44,234 nucleotides of DNA from Blastocatellia bacterium AA13 (GTDB lineage Bacteria; Acidobacteriota; Blastocatellia; UBA7656): NCBI GenBank assembly GCA_003222245.1, contig QHVH01000040.1, positions 1 through 44,234 on the forward strand, written 5' to 3'. Both the position numbers and the translations under genes were made by a program. Shown piece after piece: positions 1 through 7,999 of the stretch (positions within the stretch are counted from its first letter, which is position 1; each line of letters starts with the position of its first letter). The notes under the pieces were generated by a model, which was not told where the DNA came from, did not search any database, and saw nothing but the letters and a program-made list of their open reading frames with translations.

Positions 1-436
<436 letters not shown>

Positions 437-757
437 TTACTTTCCCTTGCCTTTGCCCTTTGCAGTGGAATCGATGATCCCGAGGATTTCGTCCTCGCGC
501 ATAATCAGATATTCCTCGCCGTCCAGTTTCACTTCGCTTCCGGAGTACTTACCAAAAAGGACCCTGTCGCCCTCCTTGACTTCGAGCGGTATTCGCTGTC
601 CATTGTCCAGCACTTTACCGTTACCGGCTGCGATAACTTCACCCTCCTGGGGTTTCTCTTTGGCGGAATCCGGGATAATGATTCCCCCGCGAATCTGTTC
701 ACCTTCCTCTATTCGCTTGATGATGACGCGATCGTGGAGCGGTCGTATGCTTGCCAT
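437..757 (-). CDS. groS: GroES co-chaperonin
   Basis: The 10-kDa lid of the GroEL folding chamber. The 106-residue product begins [15 protein letters not shown] and carries the mobile-loop region ([13 protein letters not shown]) and the conserved [11 protein letters not shown] motif. A longer reading extends to position 826, but the start at 757 is preceded by AAGGAG at good spacing and gives the canonical N-terminus. The C-terminus carries an extra Lys/Gly tail (KGKGKGK) that makes the protein about ten residues longer than usual. It is the first gene of the groES-groEL operon, driven by the promoter at 866-894 and the CIRCE element at 840-866. Confidence 0.96.
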   Translation of the reverse strand: MASIRPLHDRVIIKRIEEGEQIRGGIIIPDSAKEKPQEGEVIAAGNGKVLDNGQRIPLEVKEGDRVLFGKYSGSEVKLDGEEYLIMREDEILGIIDSTAKGKGKGK

Positions 758-839
758 ATGGCTTTCTCCTTTCTTAATAAATCGAATTCTAAACACCGAT
801 CCAGATATGCCGTGCAGCACTAACATACATACGGTTGCA

Positions 840-866
840 TTAGCACTCTCTGAAAAAGACTGCCAA
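840..866 (-). promoter_or_regulatory. CIRCE operator (HrcA binding site)
   Basis: An inverted repeat of TTAGCACTC, nine bases, then GACTGCCAA. The CIRCE consensus is TTAGCACTC-N9-GAGTGCTAA, so the left arm matches exactly and the right arm at 7 of 9. It lies directly downstream of the -10 box, over the expected transcription start of groES, which is the classical position for repression by HrcA. hrcA itself is not in the window. Confidence 0.88.
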
Positions 867-894
867 TTATATGTATGGCCGCGAAACGTGTCAA
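866..894 (-). promoter_or_regulatory. Consensus sigma-70 promoter of groESL
   Basis: Read on the minus strand there is TTGACA (894-889), a 17-base spacer, and TATAAT (871-866): both hexamers and the spacing are perfect consensus. Its -10 box abuts the CIRCE operator. Such a strong promoter fits a highly expressed housekeeping operon held down by a repressor. Confidence 0.88.
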
Positions 895-933
895 CGAGAT
901 GATCGAAAGGACTAAGAAAAAAGAGATGAGCGC

Positions 934-1944
934 CTATCGGGTTTGGTTCTGTTGCTGAGACTGTACCGCCGTGATTGCCACGGCGTCCCGGATATCTTCT
1001 GCCGTGCAGCCTCGCGACAAATCGTTGGCAGGGCGGGCGAGCCCCTGAAGGATTGGGCCTATAGCCGTCGCGCCGGCCAGTCGCTCCACCAGTTTATAGG
1101 CAATGTTGCCGGACTCGAGGTTGGGAAAAATGAGGGTGTTCGCGCGACCGGCCACCGGACTGCCGGGCGCCTTACTTTGGCCGATGGCTTCAACGAGAGC
1201 CGCATCCACCTGTAATTCTCCGTCGACGAGAAGCTCAGGAGCGCGAGCTCTGACGGTTCGCGTCGCCTCGATTACTCTGTCGGCCAATGGCGACGCGGCG
1301 CTCCCTTTCGTTGAAAACGACAGCATCGCCACTCGAGGCTCGACACCGAGAAGCGCGCCGGCAGATCCGGCGGAAGCAATTGCGATTTCGGCGAGCTCCG
1401 CCGCGGAGGGACTTATCACGACGCCGCAGTCGGCAAAGATCAACGCGCCTCCCGCGCCCACAGACGTGTCTTTAAGGACCATCAGGAAAAAGCTCGAGAC
1501 CGTGCGCATTCCCGCCGCTGGTCCTATGCATCGAAGCGCGGCGCTCACCGTATGAGCTGTAGTGTGGGTTGCGCCTGAAACACTGCCGTCGGCGTGTCCT
1601 TCCTTAACCATCATATTCGCGAAGTAAAGCGGGTCTTTCATCTGCCGACGCGCCTCGTCCGCGGTGACGCCTTTTGCCCTACGCATTTGATAGTAAGCAT
1701 TTCCGTATGCCTCCGTCTTCGAGGAACGCGTATGATCAACAATATCGACGCCGGTAATCGGAGCATTGATCCGGCGAGACCTCTCGCGAATTTGCTCCTC
1801 TTTCCCGATGATCGTAACGCGCGCGATTCGCTCGGCAATGCAAAGCGATGCTGCCTGAATAATTCGATCGTCATCGCCTTCCGCAAGGACTATATGCCTG
1901 GGCTCAGCAGCAGCCCGCGCCCGAATTCTCTCGAGTACGTTCAT
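934..1944 (-). CDS. pta: Phosphate acetyltransferase (PTA/PTB family)
   Basis: Predicted to interconvert acetyl-CoA plus phosphate and acetyl-phosphate plus CoA, linking acetate overflow to ATP formation with acetate kinase. The 336-residue product starts [11 protein letters not shown] and is the length of the single-domain PTA enzyme. Family landmarks are [12 protein letters not shown] near the start, [41 protein letters not shown], and the C-terminal [20 protein letters not shown]. The frame stays open upstream to 2172, but that part has no PTA character, whereas 1944 has a purine-rich GGGGGA upstream. No acetate kinase gene is adjacent. A phosphate butyryltransferase role is less likely but not excluded. 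Confidence 0.88.
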   Translation of the reverse strand: MNVLERIRARAAAEPRHIVLAEGDDDRIIQAASLCIAERIARVTIIGKEEQIRERSRRINAPITGVDIVDHTRSSKTEAYGNAYYQMRRAKGVTADEARRQMKDPLYFANMMVKEGHADGSVSGATHTTAHTVSAALRCIGPAAGMRTVSSFFLMVLKDTSVGAGGALIFADCGVVISPSAAELAEIAIASAGSAGALLGVEPRVAMLSFSTKGSAASPLADRVIEATRTVRARAPELLVDGELQVDAALVEAIGQSKAPGSPVAGRANTLIFPNLESGNIAYKLVERLAGATAIGPILQGLARPANDLSRGCTAEDIRDAVAITAVQSQQQNQTR

Positions 1945-2269
1945 TGTTGTGGTCGATCCCCCTGACTGAAATAAGTCTCGGATTCTATAAGATTCCACGA
2001 GGTGAGGCGAGACGGGAGCGCGCGGCATTAACCTTCTCTTGTAAAACCTCCATCGCCGGCTGTTTTGCGGCTGATTGTAGGAGCGCAGAAGAAGTAACAG
2101 AGAAGGAGGTCGGTAGAAGAAAATTAGTCGATCAAAGGAGTCTTTAAAATCGAACCGCAGCGCCCACGGCAAGGAACCCGGTTTCAGCTCGCGCGTGAAC
2201 TCTCCCCAGTTTCACACGCGAATCCGCCGAATCGTGCGCCGATGGACGCTGCGGTATCTCGCAAGAAAC
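1945..2269. other. Intergenic region between anti-sigma gene and pta
   Basis: No convincing gene. It should hold the pta promoter. An imperfect hairpin can be drawn at about 2189-2223 (TCGCGCGTGAA against TTCACACGCGA), just after the anti-sigma stop on the minus strand, but no T-tract follows, so a terminator role is uncertain. Confidence 0.4.
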
Positions 2270-3001
2270 CTACTGCTCCGCGCCGCTTTCCGAACCCACG
2301 GCAGCAGTTTTATTACCACGAGAATCGCTGAATAGAATGTCCGTTAAATCGAGCCCATCGCGTCGATCGACATCCCGTTCAAGCGCTCTTAGACGATCGC
2401 GCTGTTCTTGAAGCCGCGCGCTGAGCTTCCCTAGATCCGAGGAGTGCAGGCCGTTGAGCTCGGATTGCAGTTTAACCAATTGTCCGTTGAACTCCGTCTG
2501 ATGCTGTCGCTCACTATCGGCGATCATTTGATTGACGATGTTCCGAACTTCCGCGCGGTCGAGTGCTTCTTCAGCTCGAGTTTGGAGGCGCGCGCCGCTG
2601 GCGCCAACGGCGCCGCCGGATCGAAAGAGACTGGTCTTTAGATTAAAGCCACCGTTGCCGAAGCTCACTTCTGTACCAAGCACGGAGAGAATGAGCATTG
2701 CCGCCGCCACGGCAGTGAGAGCCTTGACCCATACAGGCATGACTCCGATGAGCTCTTTCATCACTTCAATGGCGGAACGTTTTTGTTGAACCGCGATGCG
2801 AACAACTGGAAGATCGGAAAGCTCCCATTGCTGCAACATGTCGCGCACGCGGCCGAATGCGGTTATTTCGTCGTTGCATTGCGCGCATTCAGTGAGGTGG
2901 GATTCCACCCTGCGCGTCTCCTCGGGGGTGGCCTCGTCATATAGGTACGAAACCAGCATCTCCCGCATATTGCACTGGCTGTTATTGCTTGTATCCGTCA
3001 T
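2270..3001 (-). CDS. Membrane-anchored zinc-finger anti-sigma factor
   Basis: Predicted partner and inhibitor of the ECF sigma factor encoded just upstream. The 243-residue product has an N-terminal ZAS-type zinc site (HLTECAQC, the H-x3-C-x2-C pattern, about residue 36), one transmembrane segment (KALTAVAAAMLILSVLG, around residues 90-110), and a C-terminal part rich in Arg/Glu/Gln that looks coiled-coil (around residues 135-220). The start at 3001 has AGGAG six bases upstream; a GTG fifteen bases further up is possible. The gap to the sigma-factor stop is 18 bp, so the two are co-transcribed. The signal sensed by the C-terminal domain is unknown. Confidence 0.85.
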   Translation of the reverse strand: MTDTSNNSQCNMREMLVSYLYDEATPEETRRVESHLTECAQCNDEITAFGRVRDMLQQWELSDLPVVRIAVQQKRSAIEVMKELIGVMPVWVKALTAVAAAMLILSVLGTEVSFGNGGFNLKTSLFRSGGAVGASGARLQTRAEEALDRAEVRNIVNQMIADSERQHQTEFNGQLVKLQSELNGLHSSDLGKLSARLQEQRDRLRALERDVDRRDGLDLTDILFSDSRGNKTAAVGSESGAEQ

Positions 3002-3019
3002 ATCAAACTCCTGCACGTT

Positions 3020-3589
3020 TCATACAGCTTCCCGCAGGTGCTCGAGCCTTTTTCTGAGTTCGTTCAGGCCCGTGTACATCCTCGTTTTTACGGTGGAAAT
3101 TGGAATTTTCAGGATTTCAGCGATTTCGACAAACTTCAATCCGTCATACTCCTTCATTATTATCACCTGTCGCATTTCCGCCGGAAGCCCCTGGAGCGCT
3201 CTCCTGACGTGTTGGGCTATCTGTTCTCTTTGAATGTCCCCGCCGAGATCCTCGGTCTCGGCCGCAAGCTCAAACCCGGTCGCTTCTCGTTGCTGCTCGA
3301 TCGAAAAAGTGTCTCGCGGGCGGCCGCGTAACTTCGTATTACAAGTGTTAAGCGCGATTCGATAGATCCACGATGAAAACTTTGCCTCGCCGCGAAATTT
3401 GGCGAGGTTCTTATAGGCCGATATGAAAGTCTCTTGAGTCGCGTCTTTGGCTTCGTCGTCGCGCCCAAGCATCCGGAACGAGAGCCCATAAATCTGTCTC
3501 TCCCATCGGCGCACCAACAGGTTAAAGGCATCAGCCTCGCCGTGAAGAGTGCTCTCTATAAGTTGAGTATCGGTCAGATCCAATTTCAC
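3020..3589 (-). CDS. ECF (RpoE-like) RNA polymerase sigma factor
   Basis: A 189-residue sigma-70 family factor with region 2 ([21 protein letters not shown], then [20 protein letters not shown], then [18 protein letters not shown]) and region 4 ([44 protein letters not shown]). There is no region 1 or 3, as expected for the ECF group. The start is a GTG at 3589 with only a weak SD. No other in-frame start lies between it and an upstream stop. It is followed by its anti-sigma gene, the standard arrangement. Target genes cannot be told from the sequence; the downstream envelope genes are candidates only by proximity. Confidence 0.92.
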   Translation of the reverse strand: MKLDLTDTQLIESTLHGEADAFNLLVRRWERQIYGLSFRMLGRDDEAKDATQETFISAYKNLAKFRGEAKFSSWIYRIALNTCNTKLRGRPRDTFSIEQQREATGFELAAETEDLGGDIQREQIAQHVRRALQGLPAEMRQVIIMKEYDGLKFVEIAEILKIPISTVKTRMYTGLNELRKRLEHLREAV

Positions 3590-3898
3590 CCTGTGCTATT
3601 TACCGGGACTGACCCTCCATCGCTTCCGTGTTAATAGACTTCGCCAAAGTCGCAAAAGTTGGAAAAACTCTTATACCCGCGGAATTCCGATCGACAGTCT
3701 TGTTCGAGATGATGATGGCATAACGCGGAGTCAGGATAAAAGCTGCGCGAGCAGCAAGAATACGCCTTTTGATTGAAAGTTGAAGCGGGATAGGGCTTCA
3801 AAGCCGAGACGCCATTTGGCTTCAATTGACGCCGCGCTTATAATCCGTTCGGCGTGCGATCTTAACATGTCCTGGTTCATAGAGATAATGGAACTGCT
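3590..3898. other. Divergent intergenic region, ECF sigma and roadblock genes
   Basis: No gene supported. It carries the promoter of the roadblock gene (3816-3844) and must carry that of the sigma factor on the other strand, which I cannot place with confidence. Confidence 0.4.
3816..3844 (+). promoter_or_regulatory. Probable sigma-70 promoter of roadblock gene
   Basis: TTGGCT (3816-3821), 17 bases, then a perfect TATAAT (3839-3844), 55 bases ahead of the coding start at 3899. The -35 box matches consensus at 4 of 6 positions. Confidence 0.5.
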
Positions 3899-4258
3899 TT
3901 GTTCGAAAGCACACTGAAATCACTGGTTTCCAAGGTGGACGGGGCTCTCGGAGCCATCTTTCTGGATGGCGACGGCGAGGCCGTAATGTGGCACACGAAC
4001 GGCGACAGCACCCAATTAAGGCTTAGAGCCGCTTATGTGGCTGTTTTGGTCAAAACAGCCAGATCGATCGCGAGTAGGCTGGGAAATGGAACGACAACAA
4101 GTCTGCTGATCGAATACGACAACACTCAATTCCTCATTGAGAACTTGATCAAGGGATATTTCGTGGCTCTGGAACTAAATAAATCCGCGAATCTGGCGCA
4201 GGCGCTCAAACAGATCCGGCCCGTAGTTGACATCCTCTGCAAAGAAATCGCGGCTTAG
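3899..4258 (+). CDS. Roadblock/LC7-domain protein
   Basis: A single-domain 119-residue protein of the roadblock/LC7 (MglB-like) superfamily. These act as partners or GTPase-activating proteins of small Ras-like GTPases, or as scaffold subunits. The pattern FESTLKSLVSKVDGALGAIF at the N-terminus, the central GDGEAVMW strand, and the closing helix (LAQALKQIRPVVDILCKEI) fit the family fold. The start is a TTG at 3899 because the nearby ATG at 3888 is in another frame; the SD is weak. No MglA-like GTPase gene is adjacent, so the partner is elsewhere or absent. It stands alone between the sigma operon and a convergent TonB-like gene. Confidence 0.78.
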   Translation: MFESTLKSLVSKVDGALGAIFLDGDGEAVMWHTNGDSTQLRLRAAYVAVLVKTARSIASRLGNGTTTSLLIEYDNTQFLIENLIKGYFVALELNKSANLAQALKQIRPVVDILCKEIAA

Positions 4259-4273
4259 AGTTGAGGGCTGAGG

Positions 4274-5332
4274 TCAGTAATGTACTTCGACAGTAACCGG
4301 GGCGCGCTTCAAAGTTATGGGCACGCCATAGAGAGTGGCAGGGCGGAATTTTGAACGCATCAATGACTCGATGGCCGCATCGGTCATAAAGCTGACCGGA
4401 TTAACTATCTCGACATCTGAAATTGTTCCGTCCGCATGAAATGTCGCCCGGAGAACCACGGTGCCGACAACCTTCTCCGCCTGCGCCTCGGGAGTTACAA
4501 TCGGCCTTGGGCGATAGGTCCAGGTAATCCTGCTGAAGCCTGCAAGCTTGTCGTGTTGAGACCAGTCGATCTCCTTTATGCCGGTCCCGTTCGTTCCATT
4601 GGGAGTACCTGGGGTATTGCCGCCCTTGTTGCCCCCGTTTCCACGATCTGCTCCCGAGCCCTTATTAGGACCGATTCCAGTTCCATCCTCGCCGCCCATT
4701 CCGCCGCCCTTTCCTTGTCCTTGTGAGAAAGGACCGACCTGACCGTTAGGATCGCCCGGATGGGGCTCCGGAGGATGATTGTCCGGCGCACCGACGAGAG
4801 TTGTATTGACAGCGAGACTCGGCGCTTCGATTGGGGATGGCTTCGGCCCGACGATCTGAGGCGCTGGAAGCATTGGGGGCAAGGCTCCCTGTGAAGCAGG
4901 TCTGGGATTTTCATCCCCGCCGCCTCCGCCGCCTTTACCGTTATCACCCTTCGCTTCAGAGGCGGGTTTCACGGCGGTTTCTTTTCCGGCAAGAGGCATG
5001 TCCGGATTGATCAGAGTAACCACCAGCTCCGGTTTTGTTTCGACCGATTGAGTAAAGTGGCGGAATCCTACAACCACGATTACTCCGAGAATAGCAAGGT
5101 GCGCGGCCACGGCTATTGAAAGACCGATGTAGAGCCTTCTCCGGCGCTTCGCATCTCTATCGTCTATGGCGAGCAGTTCGGTAAGAAAATTTCGGGGATT
5201 GCTAACGAATTCGGTCCCGGCGAGCGAAAACTCATCTATCAGCCTCGCGATTAATCCTCGACTCTCGATGAGTGAAAACGGGGATGCTTCGCTGCGGGAC
5301 TGGGCAAAACCTCGTGTCGTTACTGAAACCAT
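4274..5332 (-). CDS. TonB-family energy-transducer-like protein (paralogue A)
   Basis: A 352-residue inner-membrane protein. The cytoplasmic N-terminal segment of ~65 residues ends in KRRRR. A single transmembrane helix follows (IGLSIAVAAHLAILGVIVVVG, about 68-90), then a very Gly/Pro/Asn-rich periplasmic linker (about 120-255), then a C-terminal TonB-C domain (PEAQAEKVVGTVVLRATF... ending VTVEVHY). TonB-C domains contact outer-membrane receptors or secretins and transmit energy from ExbB/ExbD. No exbBD genes are adjacent. It is a paralogue of the next gene upstream, with the same architecture and a similar N-terminal segment (FVSNPRNFLTELL against FSANPKQYLSSAF). The two are separated by a strong hairpin, so expression may be independent. 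Confidence 0.85.
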   Translation of the reverse strand: MVSVTTRGFAQSRSEASPFSLIESRGLIARLIDEFSLAGTEFVSNPRNFLTELLAIDDRDAKRRRRLYIGLSIAVAAHLAILGVIVVVGFRHFTQSVETKPELVVTLINPDMPLAGKETAVKPASEAKGDNGKGGGGGGDENPRPASQGALPPMLPAPQIVGPKPSPIEAPSLAVNTTLVGAPDNHPPEPHPGDPNGQVGPFSQGQGKGGGMGGEDGTGIGPNKGSGADRGNGGNKGGNTPGTPNGTNGTGIKEIDWSQHDKLAGFSRITWTYRPRPIVTPEAQAEKVVGTVVLRATFHADGTISDVEIVNPVSFMTDAAIESLMRSKFRPATLYGVPITLKRAPVTVEVHY

Positions 5333-5370
5333 TGAGAGGCCTGCCTTTTTTCTTTGCGATAGTATGAGAG

Positions 5371-5402
5371 AAAAGCTGGGCCGCGCGTGAGCGCGGCCCA
5401 GC
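5371..5402 (-). terminator. Probable Rho-independent terminator after TonB paralogue B
   Basis: Twelve perfectly paired bases (GCTGGGCCGCGC, 5375-5386, with 5391-5402) around a GTGA loop, followed on the minus strand by TTTT. It lies 18 bp after the stop of the gene ending at 5420. The T-tract is short, so termination may be partial. Confidence 0.7.
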
Positions 5403-5419
5403 CCAATGTTTATTGCGTG

Positions 5420-6418
5420 CTATCTCAGATTGAATTCTATCTCGATATTCATCTGATAAGCTACGGGTTGACCATTCTTAGTAGCAGCTTTGAACCGTAT
5501 TTGATAAGCAGCCCTGATGGCTTCTTCATCGAGTCCGTCAGGAAGTCCTCTGACGATCTGAACCCGCTTCACTGTTCCATCGGCGCCCACCAGAACACGG
5601 GCAAGTACTACGCCTGAAATCTTGTTCTTACGAGCCTCTTCCGTATAGTTCGGACGCGGCCTGTTGAGAGCGCTCGGCCTGCTGTCTACGGATGTCGCGA
5701 TGCCGGTTCCGCCTCCGAGCCGAGGGTCGCCGCCTCCCATGTTGTAGCCGTGGCCCGGACCAACGCCGGTACCATCACCGGTTCCCATACCGCCGCCTGA
5801 GCCTGACCCCATACCGCCGCCTGAGCCCGGCCCAGCAGAAGGCGGTCCAGGAACACCGGTTGGAAGGCCCGTAGGCGTCAGATCATCGCGCTTTGGCTGC
5901 AGGCGCGGATCGACTTGCACTGTTTCCATCACCGGAAGAGAAGGCGGCTTTAGTTGCGGCTCGGGTCGAGGCGCAATAATCGGGGGAGTCAAAGAAAATT
6001 GTGGAAGCTGTCCTTTTGAGGGAGGTGTAGGCGTATTGCGCCCGCCGCCTCCACCGCCTCCGGCCTTCTCCTTCGCCTTCTTCATCTCAATCTGTTGAGG
6101 CTTGAAATCGTCGGCATTGACAAGACGCGTTAGGAGCGTATCGGGCTCGTCTACTTTAGCGGCCTTATGATGTTGAATCCACCATATGACTAATATTGTC
6201 GTGAAAAAAAGCGCATAGACCACAATGCCCGTGGCCATGCCGAATCGGAGAAGAGTCTTTCTGCGGCGGCCCCCTGTGCCGTCGCCCTTGAAAGCACTTG
6301 ATAAATACTGTTTTGGATTGGCACTAAATTCACGAGTGGCTTCCGTGAATTCACCGAAGAGCCTACCTATCAAAGACGGCTGTCTGATAAAAGCTCCAGC
6401 GAACAACTCCTGTTGCAT
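5420..6418 (-). CDS. TonB-family energy-transducer-like protein (paralogue B)
   Basis: A 332-residue protein built like its neighbour at 4274-5332. It has an N-terminal cytoplasmic segment (MQQELFAGAFIRQPSL...), a basic stretch (RRRK), one transmembrane helix (GMATGIVVYALFFTTILVIWW, about 60-80), a Lys-rich then polyglycine/proline linker (KAKEKAGGGGGGG, later repeated SGGGMG units), and a TonB-C domain (YTEEARKNKISGVVLARVLVGADGTVKRV). The start at 6418 is chosen because GGAGG lies eight bases upstream; the reading can be extended 13 codons but without an SD. A C-terminal strand (YQMNIEIEFNLR) closes the domain. Tandem TonB-like paralogues suggest different outer-membrane partners. Confidence 0.87.
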   Translation of the reverse strand: MQQELFAGAFIRQPSLIGRLFGEFTEATREFSANPKQYLSSAFKGDGTGGRRRKTLLRFGMATGIVVYALFFTTILVIWWIQHHKAAKVDEPDTLLTRLVNADDFKPQQIEMKKAKEKAGGGGGGGRNTPTPPSKGQLPQFSLTPPIIAPRPEPQLKPPSLPVMETVQVDPRLQPKRDDLTPTGLPTGVPGPPSAGPGSGGGMGSGSGGGMGTGDGTGVGPGHGYNMGGGDPRLGGGTGIATSVDSRPSALNRPRPNYTEEARKNKISGVVLARVLVGADGTVKRVQIVRGLPDGLDEEAIRAAYQIRFKAATKNGQPVAYQMNIEIEFNLR

Positions 6419-6732
6419 ATCCGCCCTCCAAGGCGCCCATTCTACCTGCTCAAGCACAGGCTAAAAGAGGTTGAACCGCTACCATTGTATCTCGAAATTC
6501 CCCGACGACAGTCATCTGCTATTTTCACTTGACCGTATTTAGTGTGTCAAGATATCTCTTGTCGATCTGATCTCACCCTGAAAACTCGCTGCGTCGCTAT
6601 TGGGCACACACCTTATCGTGAAAAACGACCCGCGAGTTTGAACGGGAAACCGGCCTCTTGCTTGCGCAGAATTCCGTCGTGGCTCCAGCTTAGAGCCAGA
6701 TTTACGCTTGGGGGATGCCCGCCCTTACGAGT
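6419..6732. other. Upstream region of TonB paralogue B
   Basis: No gene supported. It holds the inverted-repeat and promoter-like motif at 6528-6551 and the end of the downstream transcription unit on the same strand. Confidence 0.4.
6528..6551 (-). promoter_or_regulatory. Possible promoter/operator (TTGACA within an inverted repeat)
   Basis: On the minus strand CTTGAC (6551-6546) and GTCAAG (6533-6528) form 6-bp inverted arms 12 bases apart. The left arm includes a perfect -35 hexamer TTGACA (6550-6545). The corresponding -10 (GAAAAT at 18 bases) is poor. It lies 110 bases upstream of the TonB paralogue B start. Confidence 0.3.
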
Positions 6733-7860
6733 TTAATGACCGTCGAACCTGATTACGGAGCCTTTCAAACCGACTGCCCATCCGAGGCGAGGGCTTATCC
6801 ACGACATCGTAAGCAATCGGGACTGAATCGGGCTGGCGACGCTGATCCAGGTGACGCCGGCATCCGAGGTATAGAGAATCGCTCCATTGTCGCCTACCGC
6901 CCAACCGTGATTTCGATCGCTGAAAAAGATGTCCCTCATAATGAATTCGTCTTTGATCTCATACATCTTTCTCCAGGTGCGACCGCCATCCGTAGTCTTG
7001 GCCATCCTCCCGCTGTGCCCAACAACCCAGCCGGAGTCTTTGTCTGTAAAAAAAATCGAGTCGAATACTAACTCAGGACGCTTGGTCTTGATGCTGGTCC
7101 AGTTCAGGCCTCCGTCGGTTGTGCTATAAAATGCGCCTTCGTTTATAGTACCGGCCCATCCATACTGCCGGTCGAGAAAGAATATTTTCCCCGCGGCTTG
7201 ATCAAACGGGAAGGCGATCTCATTCCAGTGGGCGCCTGCATCCACCGTGCTAAGAAAGGCGCCCGGCTGCTCGGTGTATTCGTCCTTGCGGCCTCCACCC
7301 CAGGCCCAGCCGTGCGTGGAGTCGACGAAGAAAATGTTCTCAATCTGTTCAGGAGAGTCGACGAAAGGATCGCGTCTATTTCCGATGAGCTTCATCTTGA
7401 CGGTTCCAGCCTTTCGTTGGAGCGTCCATGATTCGCCTCCATCGGTAGTATGAAGAATGTCTCGATCAATGGTAAGCGACCAGCCGTTCATCGGATCGAC
7501 GAACCGAACGGAGCGAATTTTGTATTTGAACTGATCCTTGATCTGCTTCCAGGTTTGGCCGCCGTCGGTAGTCTTCAATACCTCGAATCCCTGATTTGCC
7601 TTTAATGGATCTTCGGGTTTCTTGCCGGGCGGCGCCGGTTTCTTTGGCTTGTTCGCGTTTTCATTTTCATCAGCGCTCTCGAATCCGCGGTCTGTTTGTC
7701 CGTTTACCCAGCCGACGCTCTCATTTACGAAGTTCACGCTGAAAAAGGCATCTCCGGTTCCCGTATCTTGCTCAGACCAACTACCTGGCGCGGCGGCCGG
7801 AGAACAGCATGCCAGGATAAACGCAAGCATTAGTACAAAGAGGACCGATCGCTTATTCAT
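6733..7860 (-). CDS. YCF48/Asp-box beta-propeller protein, probable lipoprotein
   Basis: A 375-residue exported protein related to the YCF48 / photosystem II assembly-factor-like family, which in non-phototrophs is a beta-propeller of unknown task. At least six Asp-box (BNR) motifs are visible: TTDGGQTW, TTDGGESW, STVDAGAHW, STTDGGLNW, TTDGGRTW and TSDAGVTW. The recurrent GWAVG/GWAWG strands are also typical. The signal peptide MNKRSVLFVLMLAFILAC has a lipobox (ILAC) around residue 18, so a lipid anchor is likely. The start at 7860 is preferred over 7890 because it gives a compact signal sequence. A charged Lys/Pro-rich insert (NENANKPKKPAPPGKKPED) interrupts the first blade. Confidence 0.85.
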   Translation of the reverse strand: MNKRSVLFVLMLAFILACCSPAAAPGSWSEQDTGTGDAFFSVNFVNESVGWVNGQTDRGFESADENENANKPKKPAPPGKKPEDPLKANQGFEVLKTTDGGQTWKQIKDQFKYKIRSVRFVDPMNGWSLTIDRDILHTTDGGESWTLQRKAGTVKMKLIGNRRDPFVDSPEQIENIFFVDSTHGWAWGGGRKDEYTEQPGAFLSTVDAGAHWNEIAFPFDQAAGKIFFLDRQYGWAGTINEGAFYSTTDGGLNWTSIKTKRPELVFDSIFFTDKDSGWVVGHSGRMAKTTDGGRTWRKMYEIKDEFIMRDIFFSDRNHGWAVGDNGAILYTSDAGVTWISVASPIQSRLLTMSWISPRLGWAVGLKGSVIRFDGH

Positions 7861-7999
7861 CGACTTTTCACCATTGGGATGTTCGCGCACGGATATTCAA
7901 TAGTAACAGGAGGGAAATAAAGGATCGAGGCACGCGACTGGAAACAGTTTGAAGATACCGTATTGAATTGTGTTGCCGACTTCGGCTGCTGTCAAAGGC

